Positions 52,869 to 64,000 are shown, numbered from the stretch's first letter. The stretch: 64,000 nucleotides of DNA from Nephrocerus scutellatus (GCA_947095585.1 OX352761.1:84249919-84313918); one strand, 5' to 3'. Notes: generated by a model from the letters alone, not told the origin. Numbers and translations: made by a program.

Positions 52869-54084
52869 TTTTAAGACATTACAGTGTCGATTACAAATCT
52901 TCGCAAATCGAACACCAAATTACACCGTACCGAGTATAGTTTGGAAATGTAATGTCAAACTTAAACACACAAATAAAACGATTAATTTGATTAGTTACAT
53001 TCTTTGTAATCAGCTCTTACAAGGTACGAGTATGTGGAAATTCAAAATAAAAATTAGCTTGACGGATAGAACACTGAAACCAAAGTCACTAAAGTAGTAA
53101 GCATTTGTATATCTTTATAGCTGCGGTTCTGTAATAGGAAAAGTCTCTAATAAACTGAAAATAATATTAGCTGTATTTTTTTGGAATCTGAATACGGATT
53201 CGAATGTCAAAACCAGCCAAAACCAGCCAAACAGCAGGTTTTCAAATTCCAAAGAAGGAATTCGACAGTGCAATTGTTGTTGTAATTCCCAATTCGAATT
53301 CAAATAAAATACAGCTATTGCCATAATTCGAAAAACAAATATTAAGAATTAAATGCGTCTTCTATTGGAACTAATTCATGCAGTTTATATTTTTTACAAC
53401 ATGCATAAATTATACACTATGTAAGATATTCCTCATTTTGAAAAATTGAATTGAATTGATCCCTCTAAATATTGCAAAATTTTGATCGTAAATTCTAATA
53501 TTGGATGAACATGTCTCTTCTTGTCAGTATTTTCATTAGGTCTCCGTGACCTGTACTAGTTTTGTACTAAACATGTTTGTTGTAGCACCTATTTTGCATT
53601 TAATTTTATTTCTACCACTTTAAAGCCTATCGGATAATCTGTGTGTTCTTTCGGGCTCACATTTGGGAGAGATTTTTTAATAATATAAAAGTTTTCTGTG
53701 GTGCCGACAACAATGACAAAAAGGGAGATAAATTCCGGTACAAACAATGACCACTCTATGTACATACCGTTTGTTCTGTTTGAGATCCTAATCCATTGAG
53801 GCATAATTTCTTAACTAATTTTAGATAAAAAATGATATGGGAGGGTGGTCTTCTTTCAACACCTGCTGAGTAACAGGGATTCAAAAAAGTTACAAGAGAC
53901 TAGTTTAGAAGCTATGACATAATATTTCTTGTAAGAAGTATTCTGAAGGAACTGTATTGATTGCTTTGTAACTCACTGGGTGTTGGAAATAATCCAGTCT
54001 ATTCCATACGATTTTTTTACTGAAAATTAGTCAAGGAATTATCCCTTAATGGATTATTATAAACCGGACTACTTTGTATACATA
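52869..54084. other. intron sequence, no feature recognised
   Basis: AT-rich; aaaaccagccaaaaccagcc near 53209 is a small direct repeat. No gene found on either strand. Confidence 0.45.
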
Positions 54085-54086
54085 TA

Positions 54087-55176
54087 CACTGCGGTCCACT
54101 AGGTTAGAAGCACATTATTTTGGGAGATAAAATTGATATTTCTCCAGTTATGTTAGGAAAAAAAAATTATGGTGGAAGTAAGAGTAGTTTGTGGTTAATA
54201 CAAAATCAAGTTTTAAAAAATGTTCAGAACAAGATAACGGTACATATTAGAGTCAGAACGGCATGCATTTAAATCGGTTCAAAAGAATAGAACCACCTTA
54301 CAAATGATTGAAGGAAAGATTTCTGTTTTTGTTTTATTTTTATAAAAATTGATTTTTTAATTTAAATTTATACTCCAGATATAATTTTATTTTCTGTCAT
54401 TTTTAAGCTTTGTACCACTAAGTCGATTGTGCCATAATAAGATATTGCAGCCCAAACTATTACTCCTTGTTGCACATCACAGGTCATGTGGTCTTTCGCG
54501 AATTGTAAGCGTTGAAGCTTTCTTTAGCTTTAGTCGCTTGAGGTTTTTAACACTACCAATCACACGTAGACCGGTAAATTTACTTGCAGTAACATCAGCT
54601 GCTTCTCTGATTTAGCTGTCAAAACAGCTGATTCGAGGCTAGGCTGACAATTTTTCGTTTTTCCGTTGCTGTTAGGGCCTTGGTAACATTTTCTTTTTAA
54701 TTTTTCCCGTACATTTTCGGATACTTTAAATAATTACTAACAGCATGATAAATTAGATAGATCTTGCAAGGGATAGCATGTTTAGACAAGCCTTTCGAAT
54801 GGTAAACATCTATTTTTGCCTTCTCTGACAATACCAAACCATTTTTTCCTCATTTTTAAAAAAAAATAGCAAATCCTTTCTTTTTTACAAAATTAAAATG
54901 GACCACTTTACAAACAACGATTGTACTTTTACTGCTTCTGTCTTGTCTTATCTTATCTTATCTTATGAACTTTTTTATATGACAGCCATTCTGACTCATT
55001 CAATTAAAGTTTTATAAAACTACGGTTAGATTGTTCTCTTAAAACTTTGGAATTCACCATTGCATTCAACATGAACCACTGTTTCTTTCACCATTTTTTT
55101 CTCTCTGCCATATAACGCGAGAAAGATCATTTTTACTTCTCTAAATTGACTGCTTCTAACCTAGTGAACCGCAGTG
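54087..55176 (-). mobile_element. Tc1/mariner-like element, degenerate
   Basis: Terminal inverted repeats of about 26 bp: CACTGCGGTCCACTAGGTTAGAAGC at the left and its inverse (one mismatch) at 55151-55176, flanked by TA on both sides (54085-54086, 55177-55178). On the minus strand near 54400-54480 a frame reads GVIVWAAISYYGTIDLV, like the VMVWG-SYYG block of Tc1 transposases. Around 54530-54700 are KALTATEKRKIVSLAS and KNLKRLKLKKA pieces of the N-terminal DNA-binding region. Stops and gaps are many, and the catalytic acidic residues are not intact. A (TCTTA)n run sits near 54943-54966. Confidence 0.8.
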
Positions 55177-55178
55177 TA

Positions 55179-57234
55179 TGTGTATAGAAAACGTAAAAGC
55201 TATACACCCCAGTCAAAAAATCCATATGAAATTTAATTTAATTTCTAAATTAATTTTTTTTATATTTGGTAGATGATACGCAGTAGATGCGTTTGAAGTT
55301 TGAATGCGATTTTCAGCGTACAAAAGTCAATCATTAGGATACATCCACTATGTGATTTGGCTTATTTAATGCGATCAACTTTTGGTTTCCAAAAAGGCTG
55401 TGTAACACTTCACTGCGTACCATCTACCTATGTTGCCAAGCATAAACAAATAAATGAAAAAATTCGTTGTTCGAGAGCAACTTTTTATTAAAAGAAGTAA
55501 AACCCAACGCTAAGGAAAGGCCCACGAGACTGTGCTGTGCACAAAATTAAACAAAATATTTTAAAAATTGAAATAAAATTTCATGTGGATTTACGAGTAT
55601 CCTATTGACTGTGTGTGTATAAGCTGTAATCAAATATTCATTGTATATAAAAATGTTATTTCTTATCTTTTAAACACTTTTAAACAATTTACCTATTTAC
55701 ATTTTAAATAAAAAAAACAACTTGTTGTAATTACGTATAACAAAAAAAACACTTACAACAATAAACTAAAAAATATATATTTATACAAAAAACCACATCA
55801 AATACAGCAAATCAAAAAATCAACTCAACTAAAAATGTCTGATTCAAAAATGCCAACAATAGAAAAAAATTATTTAAGAATTAAATAAACTAAAATACTC
55901 AATCAACATTCAATCAAAAATACTTATATTTTAAACAACAAAAAATATCCACTCGTAAATGTAATTTAAAATACAAAATCATGCTCGACCCTCAACTACA
56001 CTCAGTCCGACATGTGAGTACAAGGAATACAAATTATGCTTTTTGTTATTACTAAAATAATTTAAGTTAAATGTTTTTTTTTGTTCCAACGTAATCTGTT
56101 AAACTGAATATTTTTTAAGTATGTACATTTTTATTTATGTAAACTAAATCTATATATTTGCGAAAAATAGAAAAAGGTATTTATTGTTCGATTTTGTTTT
56201 TTCTTTGACAAAAATTTAGAGTTTTAAAATTGTTTGACATTTCTTATTAAGGTTTGTTACCTATTCAGTGCATTAAAGTTGCTAATCAAATCAATTACAT
56301 ATTAGTTTGAGGTTTCATTGGAGAAATATTTAAGTTAAATAAATTAATAAAAATGTTTTTCCAATTTTGTTCATTTCATAAAAATAATTGCCCAAAACAT
56401 GGTCGAAAATACAAAGAAAGTTTCTCTTTTTCAAAGATGAAATAGTTTTTTATGTTGTATATTTATTACAAATACAGTACACATATTAATTCTAAGAAGT
56501 TAAAGCTAGTTATATATATTCACACACAAATACAAACACTCACAAGTTTTTATTGAAATGCAAATGTAATAATTTAGTTACAACACAAATAAAACATTTA
56601 TAGTTTGCTCATTAAAAGCGCTTTCACCATACTCAACCCAACCTTATTTATTCTAGTAGCTAATTTTTCTTATTTTTATTCAAAGTTGCTCACAAAACTA
56701 AATAGCCAGTTTACGCAAAACCTTACAAAATATATCAGAATTTAAACATAATAATTTTTTAATTTATTTTGTTTACTTAAGGCATGCAAAGAATGCAAGT
56801 TCACAAGTTATCTATATTTAATACATGAATTTAAAGTAATACTATTTGTTTCTTTTGTCTACACACAAAATAAAATCATAAATTATACCCATATTTTTTT
56901 ATATAATAATACTTCTAAACTGCATTTTTTTTTCTAATTCAACTATAACTTTATTGTTTTAATTACATCTGTTAACTTTGAAAATACTATAGTTTATGTA
57001 ATAAACTCTTTACTGACCACATTCTGTTTCAGTTGACATAAGAAAACCTTCTACAATTTCTCTCATCACCTGTAAACCTTACTACTTAACATCTACTACT
57101 TTAATTTAACATTCCTATTAATTTAATATTTGGAATTTAACATTACATTAAAAATATGTTAATAATATTTAAAAATTTTCCGTCGCTATTACCTTACCAC
57201 CACCAATCCTCACCTTACCTTACACCCATCGCAG
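55179..57234. other. end of the 21.5-kb SNAP-25 intron
   Basis: Very AT-rich, no repeat family recognised. I looked for a second version of the 35658 exon here by eye and did not find one. The last bases, tacacccatcgcag, form the acceptor. Confidence 0.5.
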
Positions 57235-57352
57235 AACAATTGGATCGAATTGAGGAGGGAATGGACCAAATTAATGCTGATATGAGGGAGGCCGAAAAAA
57301 ACTTAAGTGGAATGGAGAAATGTTGTGGCATTTGTGTATTGCCCTGCAATAA
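57235..57352 (+). CDS. Snap25: SNAP-25 exon (118 nt): linker start with palmitoylated cysteine cluster
   Basis: Begins after gcag with AACAATTGG and ends TGCAATAA before gtatgctg. It encodes [20 protein letters not shown], then [20 protein letters not shown]. The CCGICVLPC block is the cysteine cluster that is palmitoylated and anchors SNAP-25 to the plasma membrane. The exon size and phase match the exon alternatively duplicated in vertebrates (exon 5a/5b); only one version is seen here. The open frame that starts at 57156 upstream is intron read-through and not a start. Confidence 0.96.
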
Positions 57353-57408
57353 GTATGCTGTAATTAAACGTGTCAATAACAAAAATTAATAATTTTTTAT
57401 TTGATTAG

Positions 57409-57537
57409 GAGCCAGTCATTTAAGGAGGACGACGGAACCTGGAAAGGAAATGATGATGGCAAAGTAGTAAACAATCAACCGCAGCGTGTTATGGATGATC
57501 GAAACGGAATGATGGCACAAGCAGGTTATATTGGAAA
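57409..57537 (+). CDS. Snap25: SNAP-25 exon (129 nt): linker
   Basis: A 56-bp intron separates it from the previous exon. Reads SQSFKEDDGTWKGNDDGKVV, then NNQPQRVMDDRNGMMAQAGYIG, and ends in a split Lys codon before gtaagagtt. This is the flexible loop between the two SNARE helices. Its sequence is very close to other fly SNAP-25 proteins, showing purifying selection. Confidence 0.96.
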
Positions 57538-57648
57538 GTAAGAGTTTCCAATAGTAATGTTGGTTAATAGTATAACTACGCTAAAACACATAATCCAAAT
57601 TTTCACTGAGTACATTTGTCGTAATACCTGATGTTATTTCGTTACCAG

Positions 57649-57793
57649 AATAACAAATGATGCTCGAGAGGACGAAATGGAAGAAAATATGGGACAAGTT
57701 AATACTATGATCGGAAATCTTCGAAACATGGCCCTAGATATGGGCTCGGAGTTAGAGAACCAGAACAGACAAATTGACCGAATTAATCGCAAG
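57649..57793 (+). CDS. Snap25: SNAP-25 exon (145 nt): second SNARE motif, central part
   Basis: After gttaccag. Reads [20 protein letters not shown], then [28 protein letters not shown], and ends on a codon boundary before gtatgtttt. It contains the ionic-layer glutamine (first Q of ENQNRQ) of the Qc helix that pairs with syntaxin, synaptobrevin and the first SNAP-25 helix. The phase-0 donor lets either downstream last exon be joined. Confidence 0.96.
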
Positions 57794-58023
57794 GTATGTT
57801 TTTCTGCCTTTGTTTTTTAATTGCACTCGAACTAACTTGAATTTATGGCTTTAACGATATTTCGATGGGGATTTTGACTGCAAGTGTTACTTGATAGAAA
57901 TAAAAAAAGCATTAAGATGCGGCTTGTTGGTATTCAAAATAATTTTACTTACGCACTCTTTGCCTGTGTATGTTTAATGTATAATTGGTTTTAAACAATA
58001 AACTTGCATCTTAAACATTTCTT
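57794..58023. other. intron before the alternative last exons, 5' part
   Basis: Short AT-rich intron stretch, nothing recognised. Confidence 0.5.
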
Positions 58024-58207
58024 GTGGGCACCATGTTTCAAGTGGTAAGTGCATTGGATTAGTCCGAGGTTCAAAGTTCTCAATTCGTCTTTTGGATATG
58101 GCTTTAAATAGTAGATCTCTTCCATTTGTGTGTAAAAATATAACACGCTCAAGTCAAATGGTCGCGAAAAGTTAGGTGCGGTACGATATGCCAAATATAA
58201 TTATTTT
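58024..58207 (+). mobile_element. tRNA-derived SINE, copy 2 (degenerate)
   Basis: gtgggcaccatgtttcaagtggtaagtgcattgg, then tctcaattcgtcttttggatatggc, tccatttgtgtgtaaaaatataacacgctcaa and gtgcggtacgatatgccaaatataattatt follow the same order as copy 1 with many changes. Confidence 0.6.
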
Positions 58208-59317
58208 CATTTAACCCTTTAATTTATAACTTTTGGTTTGAGCTAAAATAAATTAGTGTATTATAATAATTTCCGTGCGTAAAACACAAATTTTGACCTT
58301 TAAAATTCATGCTCAGGAAAGACCAGGTGACCAAAAAATAGTACCCAATCTTAAGGCAGACATATGCAAAATAGTAGGATTTGTTGTGTGAAAACATGAC
58401 ATATTTTTTAGAAAAAAAAAAGTTATAAATGTTATAATTGATAAATTGCAATTATATTAATACTTTCTAGGCCCTATGGTTCTGTCCCAAAAAGACGTCG
58501 CTGTCCAGTTTACCAGTTGTATTTGTACTTGCAGTCACTGAGTTCTTGCATGAATAACAAAAGACGAACAATTTGAATGTCTATTTGTGATTTTTCCTTT
58601 ACATATGCTGTCCAAGAATTGTACATGGCATCATCAATGCAAAGTCGCCGCTGTTAAGAATTAATGCATATCGTTCATTGAAATGAAATAGGACGACACA
58701 TTTTATACAGGTGATCAAATAAAAGCATTGATTACGAGATCTGCCATTAAAATGAAAAATGCGACGTCTTTCTTTCCAAGTACGAACATGCAGTCTGTAT
58801 TCCTGGGACAGACTACCTAGCTATATCTATAAAAATTGTTACTTACTTTCCATACGATTAAATTGAACAAAAAAAAAAACAAATACTGATTGCACTAAAA
58901 TTACTCAGATTGGTCTGAGAAGCACAGGTCCGCCTTTGGGTGGGATAGCATTTTCTTTAAAAAATATGATAATAAAATCTGTAATCTATTTATAATAGCT
59001 CTCCGTCAGTTAAAACTACTTCTTATTTGGGATAATAAAAAAATATTTTAACTTTAAATAAAATTTAAACAAAAACTAAAATTCGCTCTTATGCGAAACA
59101 ATGCATTTGAGGGATAAGGCAAGGAAAAGCTTTAAGTCGTTTATATTTCATCAAATCGATCCTAAAGTTAGGTCGAGTGCATTATATTATGTGTTGTTTA
59201 AAAAAAATCAAAATATATAAAAAATAATCTTTAAACCAATGGGAAGTTGGGAGTACTAAATTTGGTTTATTTGTTTTCATGCACTCTGATAATTACTAAC
59301 TTTTAACGTTTAATCAG
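58208..59317. other. intron, no feature recognised
   Basis: AT-rich. The acceptor preceding 59318 is ttttaacgtttaatcag. Confidence 0.5.
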
Positions 59318-59380
59318 GGAGAATCAAACGAAGCTAGAATAGCAGTGGCAAACCAGAGAGCTCACCAGCTTCTTAAATAA
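59318..59380 (+). CDS. Snap25: SNAP-25 last coding exon, version a
   Basis: 20 codons and TAA: GESNEARIAVANQRAHQLLK. This is the C-terminal end seen in fly SNAP-25 and completes the second SNARE helix (layers after the ionic layer). Joined to the exon ending at 57793 in phase 0. A 3' untranslated region follows; aataaa occurs in it (for example near 59909), but I cannot fix the end. Confidence 0.95.
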   Translation, partial: GESNEARIAVANQRAHQLLK

Positions 59381-61459
59381 ATTACATACTATATTTTACT
59401 ATCGTAAATCTTAAATTCAGTTTTTTAAAACATTCTGTATGTAAATGTTTCTGTCAATTTTTTAAAAAACTCAAGTATTTATAAATTATTATATCAACGT
59501 AAAAAGTTGCAGATATTGAATACAGTAAATACTAGTGGACTACAACGGTATGTTTTGCCAAATATTATAAAATTGTAATATGTTTTATGCATACATATAT
59601 TATGTTGTTTTTCAAATGCATGGTTAAGTAATAACTTCACATGTTTTATATTTTGCTAAAATTTCTAAAATCTTAGTTAAAATGTATAAAGGAAACATGT
59701 TAACTAATAAAAATACATTCATCCAGTTCTGAGCTATGTTTAACGTTTCAAGTCTCTAGTTCAATAGGAATTTAGTTTAAAATCAACTACAAAATTCCAT
59801 CCGAACAGGCAGCCAGACAGACAAACACGAAAGTGTTTTAAAAGGCTTTAATTACAAGAACTTACGTTTTCAATTTTGTCAAAGTAGGCAAGTATCTACT
59901 TTGTTGTTAAATAAATGTCGTCAGTTTACAGAGTCCAAAATAATAAGGTTTTCTTTCATGTAATTAAAGTTCAGTTTTTTATGTTAAAAATATAAAAAAA
60001 AACCTATTCGGTCCATCAATAATATAACTTTTGTGGCGAAAAAAATTGTTTCTAATAATCCAACGGTGCAAATAAATTAGAATACATGTTAATAAAGTGA
60101 GGTTAATTCGTTGAAACTTGTTATTATTTGCCTCAAAAACTTAATATTATTGATAGCAATATACGAATAATTCACAATGTTAGAAAAATACCGCAAAAAA
60201 ATTGGAAAAATCAAAATTGGCTATTAATATATTTATCATAAATTTACAGTTTGGTAGAATACATACTTTAATGTATTATTGACTTTGTTGAAAGTTAAGA
60301 GACAATATATTATAATATCAGTTAAAAAAATGTTTTATATAAAAGTAGAGTGTAACATTAATTAGCTACATTTTATGCTTGCTTTAAAATACGGAATAAA
60401 AAGATTTATTGCATTTTTTTAGAATGCCTCGTCATACTTGAAATACTTTTATATTCAAGTAAAAATATAAAACATGTAACCATGAAAATTATTGAAGAAG
60501 TGTGTAATGAACACAAGCATTTCAGTATTAAGGTTTGAAGATCAAAGAATTTGGAACATAAGAACACGGTTATTAGGAATTATTTGAGAAACTCCACATT
60601 AAGCAAGTTTTTTAATCGATCAAACAAACATAATAACCTTTATACGCAATCAATCGATAAGGATTTAAAAGCTTATCTGTAAAGTATTATTTTTCAAAGG
60701 CTTAAAGAATCACATTATATCATGTGCATAATGAAAAGGTATTCTATTCTGAATATTTCTCAAGGAACATATGTACAAATAAATTTTCTTTTTAAAAAAA
60801 GTATACAATTAATTTGAAATTCGTTTTAACCTCAACGTAAACTAATTTAAAAAATTAAAATTTAGCCTGGATATTTTGAAATTGGGTTTCTACTTCTTCT
60901 AGTAGAATACAAATTAAAAACAAACGGGCATTAGTTGAATGTTCAAAAACGAAATATTTGTTGTTATACGAAATTTCAAAATAATGTATATTATATTCAG
61001 TTTATTTTGGATGCTTTTCCATGTATCTCAAGCAAAACGTGGTAAATCAAAAATATTTGGTTTAATTTTTATATTAATTACTTTTTTTATGTTCTGATAA
61101 AAATATGAACAAATATTATTACAATAATTGTTTGAGGTATATGAACCCTGAACGATGCTCTTTGGTTATGTAATCTGACATAAAAAAGCTATAAATATAA
61201 ATGCCTTAAATGTAGAATTATGTATTCAAAATATGTTATAACAAACCAATGTAGCTTTAAAAATGTTTTCCATAACAGTCTTCTATATTTTTTTTATTTT
61301 ATTCACTATCCACAAAACATATTTCTTTGTGGATATAATAAACATATTCTATATTTTTTAAAGTACAAGTCACTAATTTTTTAACTTATCTACGTACTTC
61401 TTTATTTTACTTTAAAATTTATATTTATTTTTAATTGATTTTACTTTTTTTATTGATAG
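59381..61459. other. 3' UTR of version a and/or intron before version b
   Basis: AT-rich, no repeat recognised. The sequence just before 61460 (tactttttttattgatag) is a good polypyrimidine tract and acceptor. Confidence 0.5.
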
Positions 61460-61525
61460 GGTGATAACAACAAAATACGAATGGATGACGTTAATAAAAG
61501 AGCTAGTGAACTTTTGAAAAACTGA
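61460..61525 (+). CDS. Snap25: SNAP-25 last coding exon, version b (alternative)
   Basis: 21 codons and TGA: GDNNKIRMDDVNKRASELLK plus a final Asn. Preceded by tttttttattgatag and phase 0, so it can replace version a. It keeps the small/hydrophobic residues at the helix layers (I, V, A, L positions) and aligns with version a without gaps over 20 residues (10 identical by eye: G, N, R, V, N, R, A, L, L, K). It is thus a duplicated and diverged SNARE C-terminus and not chance coding. The maintained frame and layer pattern argue for use in a distinct isoform. Confidence 0.88.
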   Translation, partial: GDNNKIRMDDVNKRASELLKN

Positions 61526-62390
61526 CATCTTAGTTTCATGATTTGAATTAAAAACTATATTTTATTTCGATATTGTGGCTTCCAAGTTCCGGTAGGAACC
61601 AGGAATATTAAATAGGATTTTATGTTTTTACATGAAATTATTAAACTCCGCACAAATTATTGTATCATGTATACTTAATGATTTTGAATTATGTTTTTTT
61701 TTGTTTGTATTTATAATTTTTTATTGATTCACATTTATGTATATTTATTCGCGTTTGACCGAAAAAAAAACTAAGCTAATTGCACATGTTTGTAATTTGT
61801 TACCAATAAACAAACATAAAAACATGAATTAGTCACTCTGACTTCACAAATGTAATGTTTGATGGGCTTAAGCTCATAGGTAGGAATGCAAAAAAATGTA
61901 TACTCCTAAAATACCAGAAAAAAGGTTAATCTCAATTTTGGTGTTTAATTTTAATATAATAATAGCGAGAAACTACGTGCATTAAGCCTAAAAATTAAAT
62001 AATAACACCACAAAATAATATTTCATACATGAAAGCCAAAGTTAAAAAGTTAATTCCACCGAAAATTGGGGAACGAAGAATTACTGTTAAATTCATATCA
62101 CACTTAAATAAGACAAAATAAATATATTTATACTTATACTTATTATTAGCGAATTACATATATCTTGATTTTTTTAAAGGGAGAATTATTTGTTAAAGTA
62201 ACGTTATAAAACGTATACACTGTAAGTCATAATACGTTGGATTTGGTGAAACTATTGCCATATTTTGTGTCACAGCTTTGTGCTGCTAAGCAAAATTTGT
62301 TGTCTATTATATAATATGCAGACTTTTAAATTTGCATACCTGCAATACAAATTGTATAATATACGGTTTTAGATACCTAACTACATGTTC
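61526..62390. other. 3' UTR of version b and downstream sequence
   Basis: A polyadenylation signal aataaa near 61805 (ttaccaataaacaaac) may end the version b transcript. No other feature. Confidence 0.5.
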
Positions 62391-62399
62391 CTTTTTAGG

Positions 62400-62958
62400 G
62401 GTAACCGGCCGATTCCACTAGCACAATTCCACTGGCACAATTCCACTTGGCACAATTCCCCTGGGGAACAATTAACTGGTATAGTTACACGGAAACGCAA
62501 ATACACACATTAATACTTTATTTGCGTTGGCATGGTTTTAATTGTACAAAAAAAAAAAACAATCGCGCTCGCAATTTACCACCCTAAATGCGTTTAATAT
62601 TTTATTTGCGTAGGCTTGGTTTTTTTCATTATCGTTTATCGTTGTTTATGGTTTTTTTTTTTCCAAATATTTTGGAATTTTTATGTTACATTCGTATTCT
62701 TTCTTTAGGTAACCTTTAAAGTTTATCTTTTCTTATATTTAAACGAATTCAACTTTCATAATTTTACTTTTTGATTATCACGTGTGCGATTTACCACCCT
62801 AAATTCATTTGATTATCAAAAAGTTAAATCGTGCAAGTTGAATTGTGCCAAGTGAAATTGTGCCCAGTGGAATTGTGCCAAATGGAATTGTGCCAAATGG
62901 AATTGTGCCAGTGGAGTTGTGTCCAGTGGAATTGTGTCTAGTGAAATAGGCCTAGCAT
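62400..62958. mobile_element. foldback-like inverted-repeat element, copy 2
   Basis: Starts GGTAACCGGCC and ends GGCCTAGCAT like copy 1 at 26765-27237. Ends are inverted arrays of cactggcacaatt / aattgtgccagtgg units. Flanks CTTTTTAGG (62391-62399) and CTTTTTAGA (62959-62967) give a 9-bp duplication with one mismatch. The interior shares cattcgtattctttctttaggtaac with copy 1 and holds no ORF. Confidence 0.87.
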
Positions 62959-62967
62959 CTTTTTAGA

Positions 62968-63210
62968 GGGTTTCGATAAAGAATACAATTCAAAAAAAAA
63001 ATATTTTATCTAAGACCTTAATTGTATTCTCTTAAAGTTATTTTATAACCTGTATTATATATTCAGACGCATTCTTACGACAATTCTGAGCGGAATCTAA
63101 TCATTTTGTAATTATCCAAATTAGCCGCTACGGTCAAAATACCTATATCAACGTCTCAAAAAATTCATTTAATATATATACTTATATTTATAATTGATAA
63201 TTTTGTTCTG
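62968..63210. other. unassigned AT-rich sequence
   Basis: No feature recognised. Confidence 0.4.
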
Positions 63211-63225
63211 TTATGATTTTATTTG

Positions 63226-63355
63226 TGGGGCCGTGGTTCAGTGGATAAGAGCATGGCTTCTGAGCAGGAGGTTCGCGGTTCGAATCCCAGTAACACCAAA
63301 AGTATTTTTCTAGGCCTTGGACCGCAATGGTTTGTCGTGCCTAATATTATTATTA
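63226..63355 (+). mobile_element. tRNA-derived SINE, copy 3 (short form)
   Basis: ccgtggttcagtggataagag (A box) and ggttcgaatcc (B box, about 63279) with near-tRNA spacing, then tail cttggaccgcaatggtttgtcgtgc and (ATT)n shared with copy 1; the middle body is missing. Exact 15-bp duplication ttatgattttatttg at 63211-63225 and 63356-63370 proves insertion through a LINE machinery. Acceptor ends do not pair, so it is not a working tRNA gene. Confidence 0.9.
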
Positions 63356-63370
63356 TTATGATTTTATTTG

Positions 63371-64000
63371 ATAAAATAACGAAGATAGAGAAGGCAATTT
63401 AAACTTCTAAAAGTAAATATTAAAGTAATAAGAAGTCTTACTAACAAATCCTAAGCGGCTACAGTAAACAAAATATAAAGTAATACCACACATATACACA
63501 TACAACACAATTCCAATACGGCCTCGTATTCAGATAATTTAATACAATTTTATAGATTCAATTTAATATTATTATCTTCTGCAATGTATATACAAAACGT
63601 AAGGACTATTTTAATTACATATTTTGAGCAGAGAACTTTTATATGCTTGCCTAAGTAACATTTTAAATTGTAATTATTAAAAAAATACGGGTTGTAAAGA
63701 AACTTATTAAGGTTATCGTTCACTGTTATTTATTTGTGATAAAAAAGAAGGAGATAATAGCTGGCCGTTGTACATATCTTTTATACTTATTTTTATTTAA
63801 TTTCTTGTTTGATTAATACGAAATTAAAAAAGTGTACCAGATTTTGACGATAGTAAAATCCGAAGAAAACTAGATTAAAAACAATAAAACAATAAACTGT
63901 TCGTTTTTCGTTCGCAAATCAATCTTTGCAACAAACTCTACCACCTTGAAACTACATATATATACTACTCTTATTATAACATATTAAAAATACTAAAACT
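63371..64000. other. unassigned AT-rich sequence at the window end
   Basis: No ORF, repeat family or RNA gene recognised. Confidence 0.4.

Noticed and set aside
53115..53324. Small ORFs between 52.8 and 53.8 kb
   Set aside because: Short, overlapping on both strands, no domain and AT-driven composition.
57156..57234. ATG and open frame upstream of the SNAP-25 cysteine exon
   Set aside because: The first 26 codons are intron; acceptor gcag at 57231-57234 and the phase with 35658-35706 define the exon.
55179..57234. A second version of the 49-nt SNAP-25 exon in the 3' end of the intron
   Set aside because: I looked for a block encoding a GIRTL or LDDQG-like stretch before a donor and saw none; reading by eye does not exclude it elsewhere.
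63226..63300. Possible tRNA gene (A and B box, tRNA-like head)
   Set aside because: The acceptor ends do not pair, the sequence runs into a tail shared with 51290-51330, and a 15-bp target duplication brackets the whole unit, so it is a SINE.

Overview
The window looks like a piece of a dipteran (probably higher fly) genome. The only host gene I can support is a SNAP-25 orthologue on the + strand. Its exons lie at 35658-35706, 57235-57352, 57409-57537 and 57649-57793, followed by two alternative last coding exons at 59318-59380 and 61460-61525. Phases and splice sites fit at every junction. The exon sequences read as an insect SNAP-25 (cysteine cluster CCGICVLPC, Qc SNARE motif). The upstream exons, with the start codon, must lie left of the window, so positions 1-35657 are probably intron. 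The next intron is about 21.5 kb. Fly placement rests on SNAP-25 similarity, the transposon types and AT-rich introns; I cannot name a species.

Nearly everything else is mobile or repetitive DNA, much of it nested. 187-7816 is one RTE-like non-LTR element (minus strand, degenerate 11-bp target duplication). It is split by a 118-bp satellite array, which is itself split by a deleted Ty3/gypsy element (2723-5257). 7828-12680 holds minor repeat families, including a reverse-oriented piece of the same satellite and a 25-bp repeat. 12679-21353 is a complete BEL/Pao element with an envelope-like ORF, two 588-bp LTRs that look identical, and a 5-bp target duplication. 21965-25989 is an internally deleted gypsy element whose first ORF has a SAP-like motif. 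26765-27237 is a foldback-like element. 27390-28440 is a Helitron helicase relic. About 29990-34090 is a CR1-like non-LTR element interrupted by a 637-bp Helitron (30302-30938) and a second RTE copy (31061-33447, 13-bp target duplication).

36602-50164 is a head-to-tail array of three R1-clade retrotransposons (Waldo/Mino type) set in (GT)n microsatellite. The rightmost is full length with both ORFs open. The other two share 5' truncation, a frameshift and a loss of an endonuclease aspartate. The leftmost is also chimeric and carries a 451-bp deletion.

50260-64000 carries a tRNA-derived SINE family (three copies), an inverted-repeat DNA element (about 51654-52868), a Tc1/mariner relic (54087-55176), the SNAP-25 3' exons, and a second foldback-like element (62400-62958). 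The host gene works in synaptic vesicle fusion. The elements are passengers that have enlarged its introns, a layout like genes in repeat-rich or pericentromeric chromatin.
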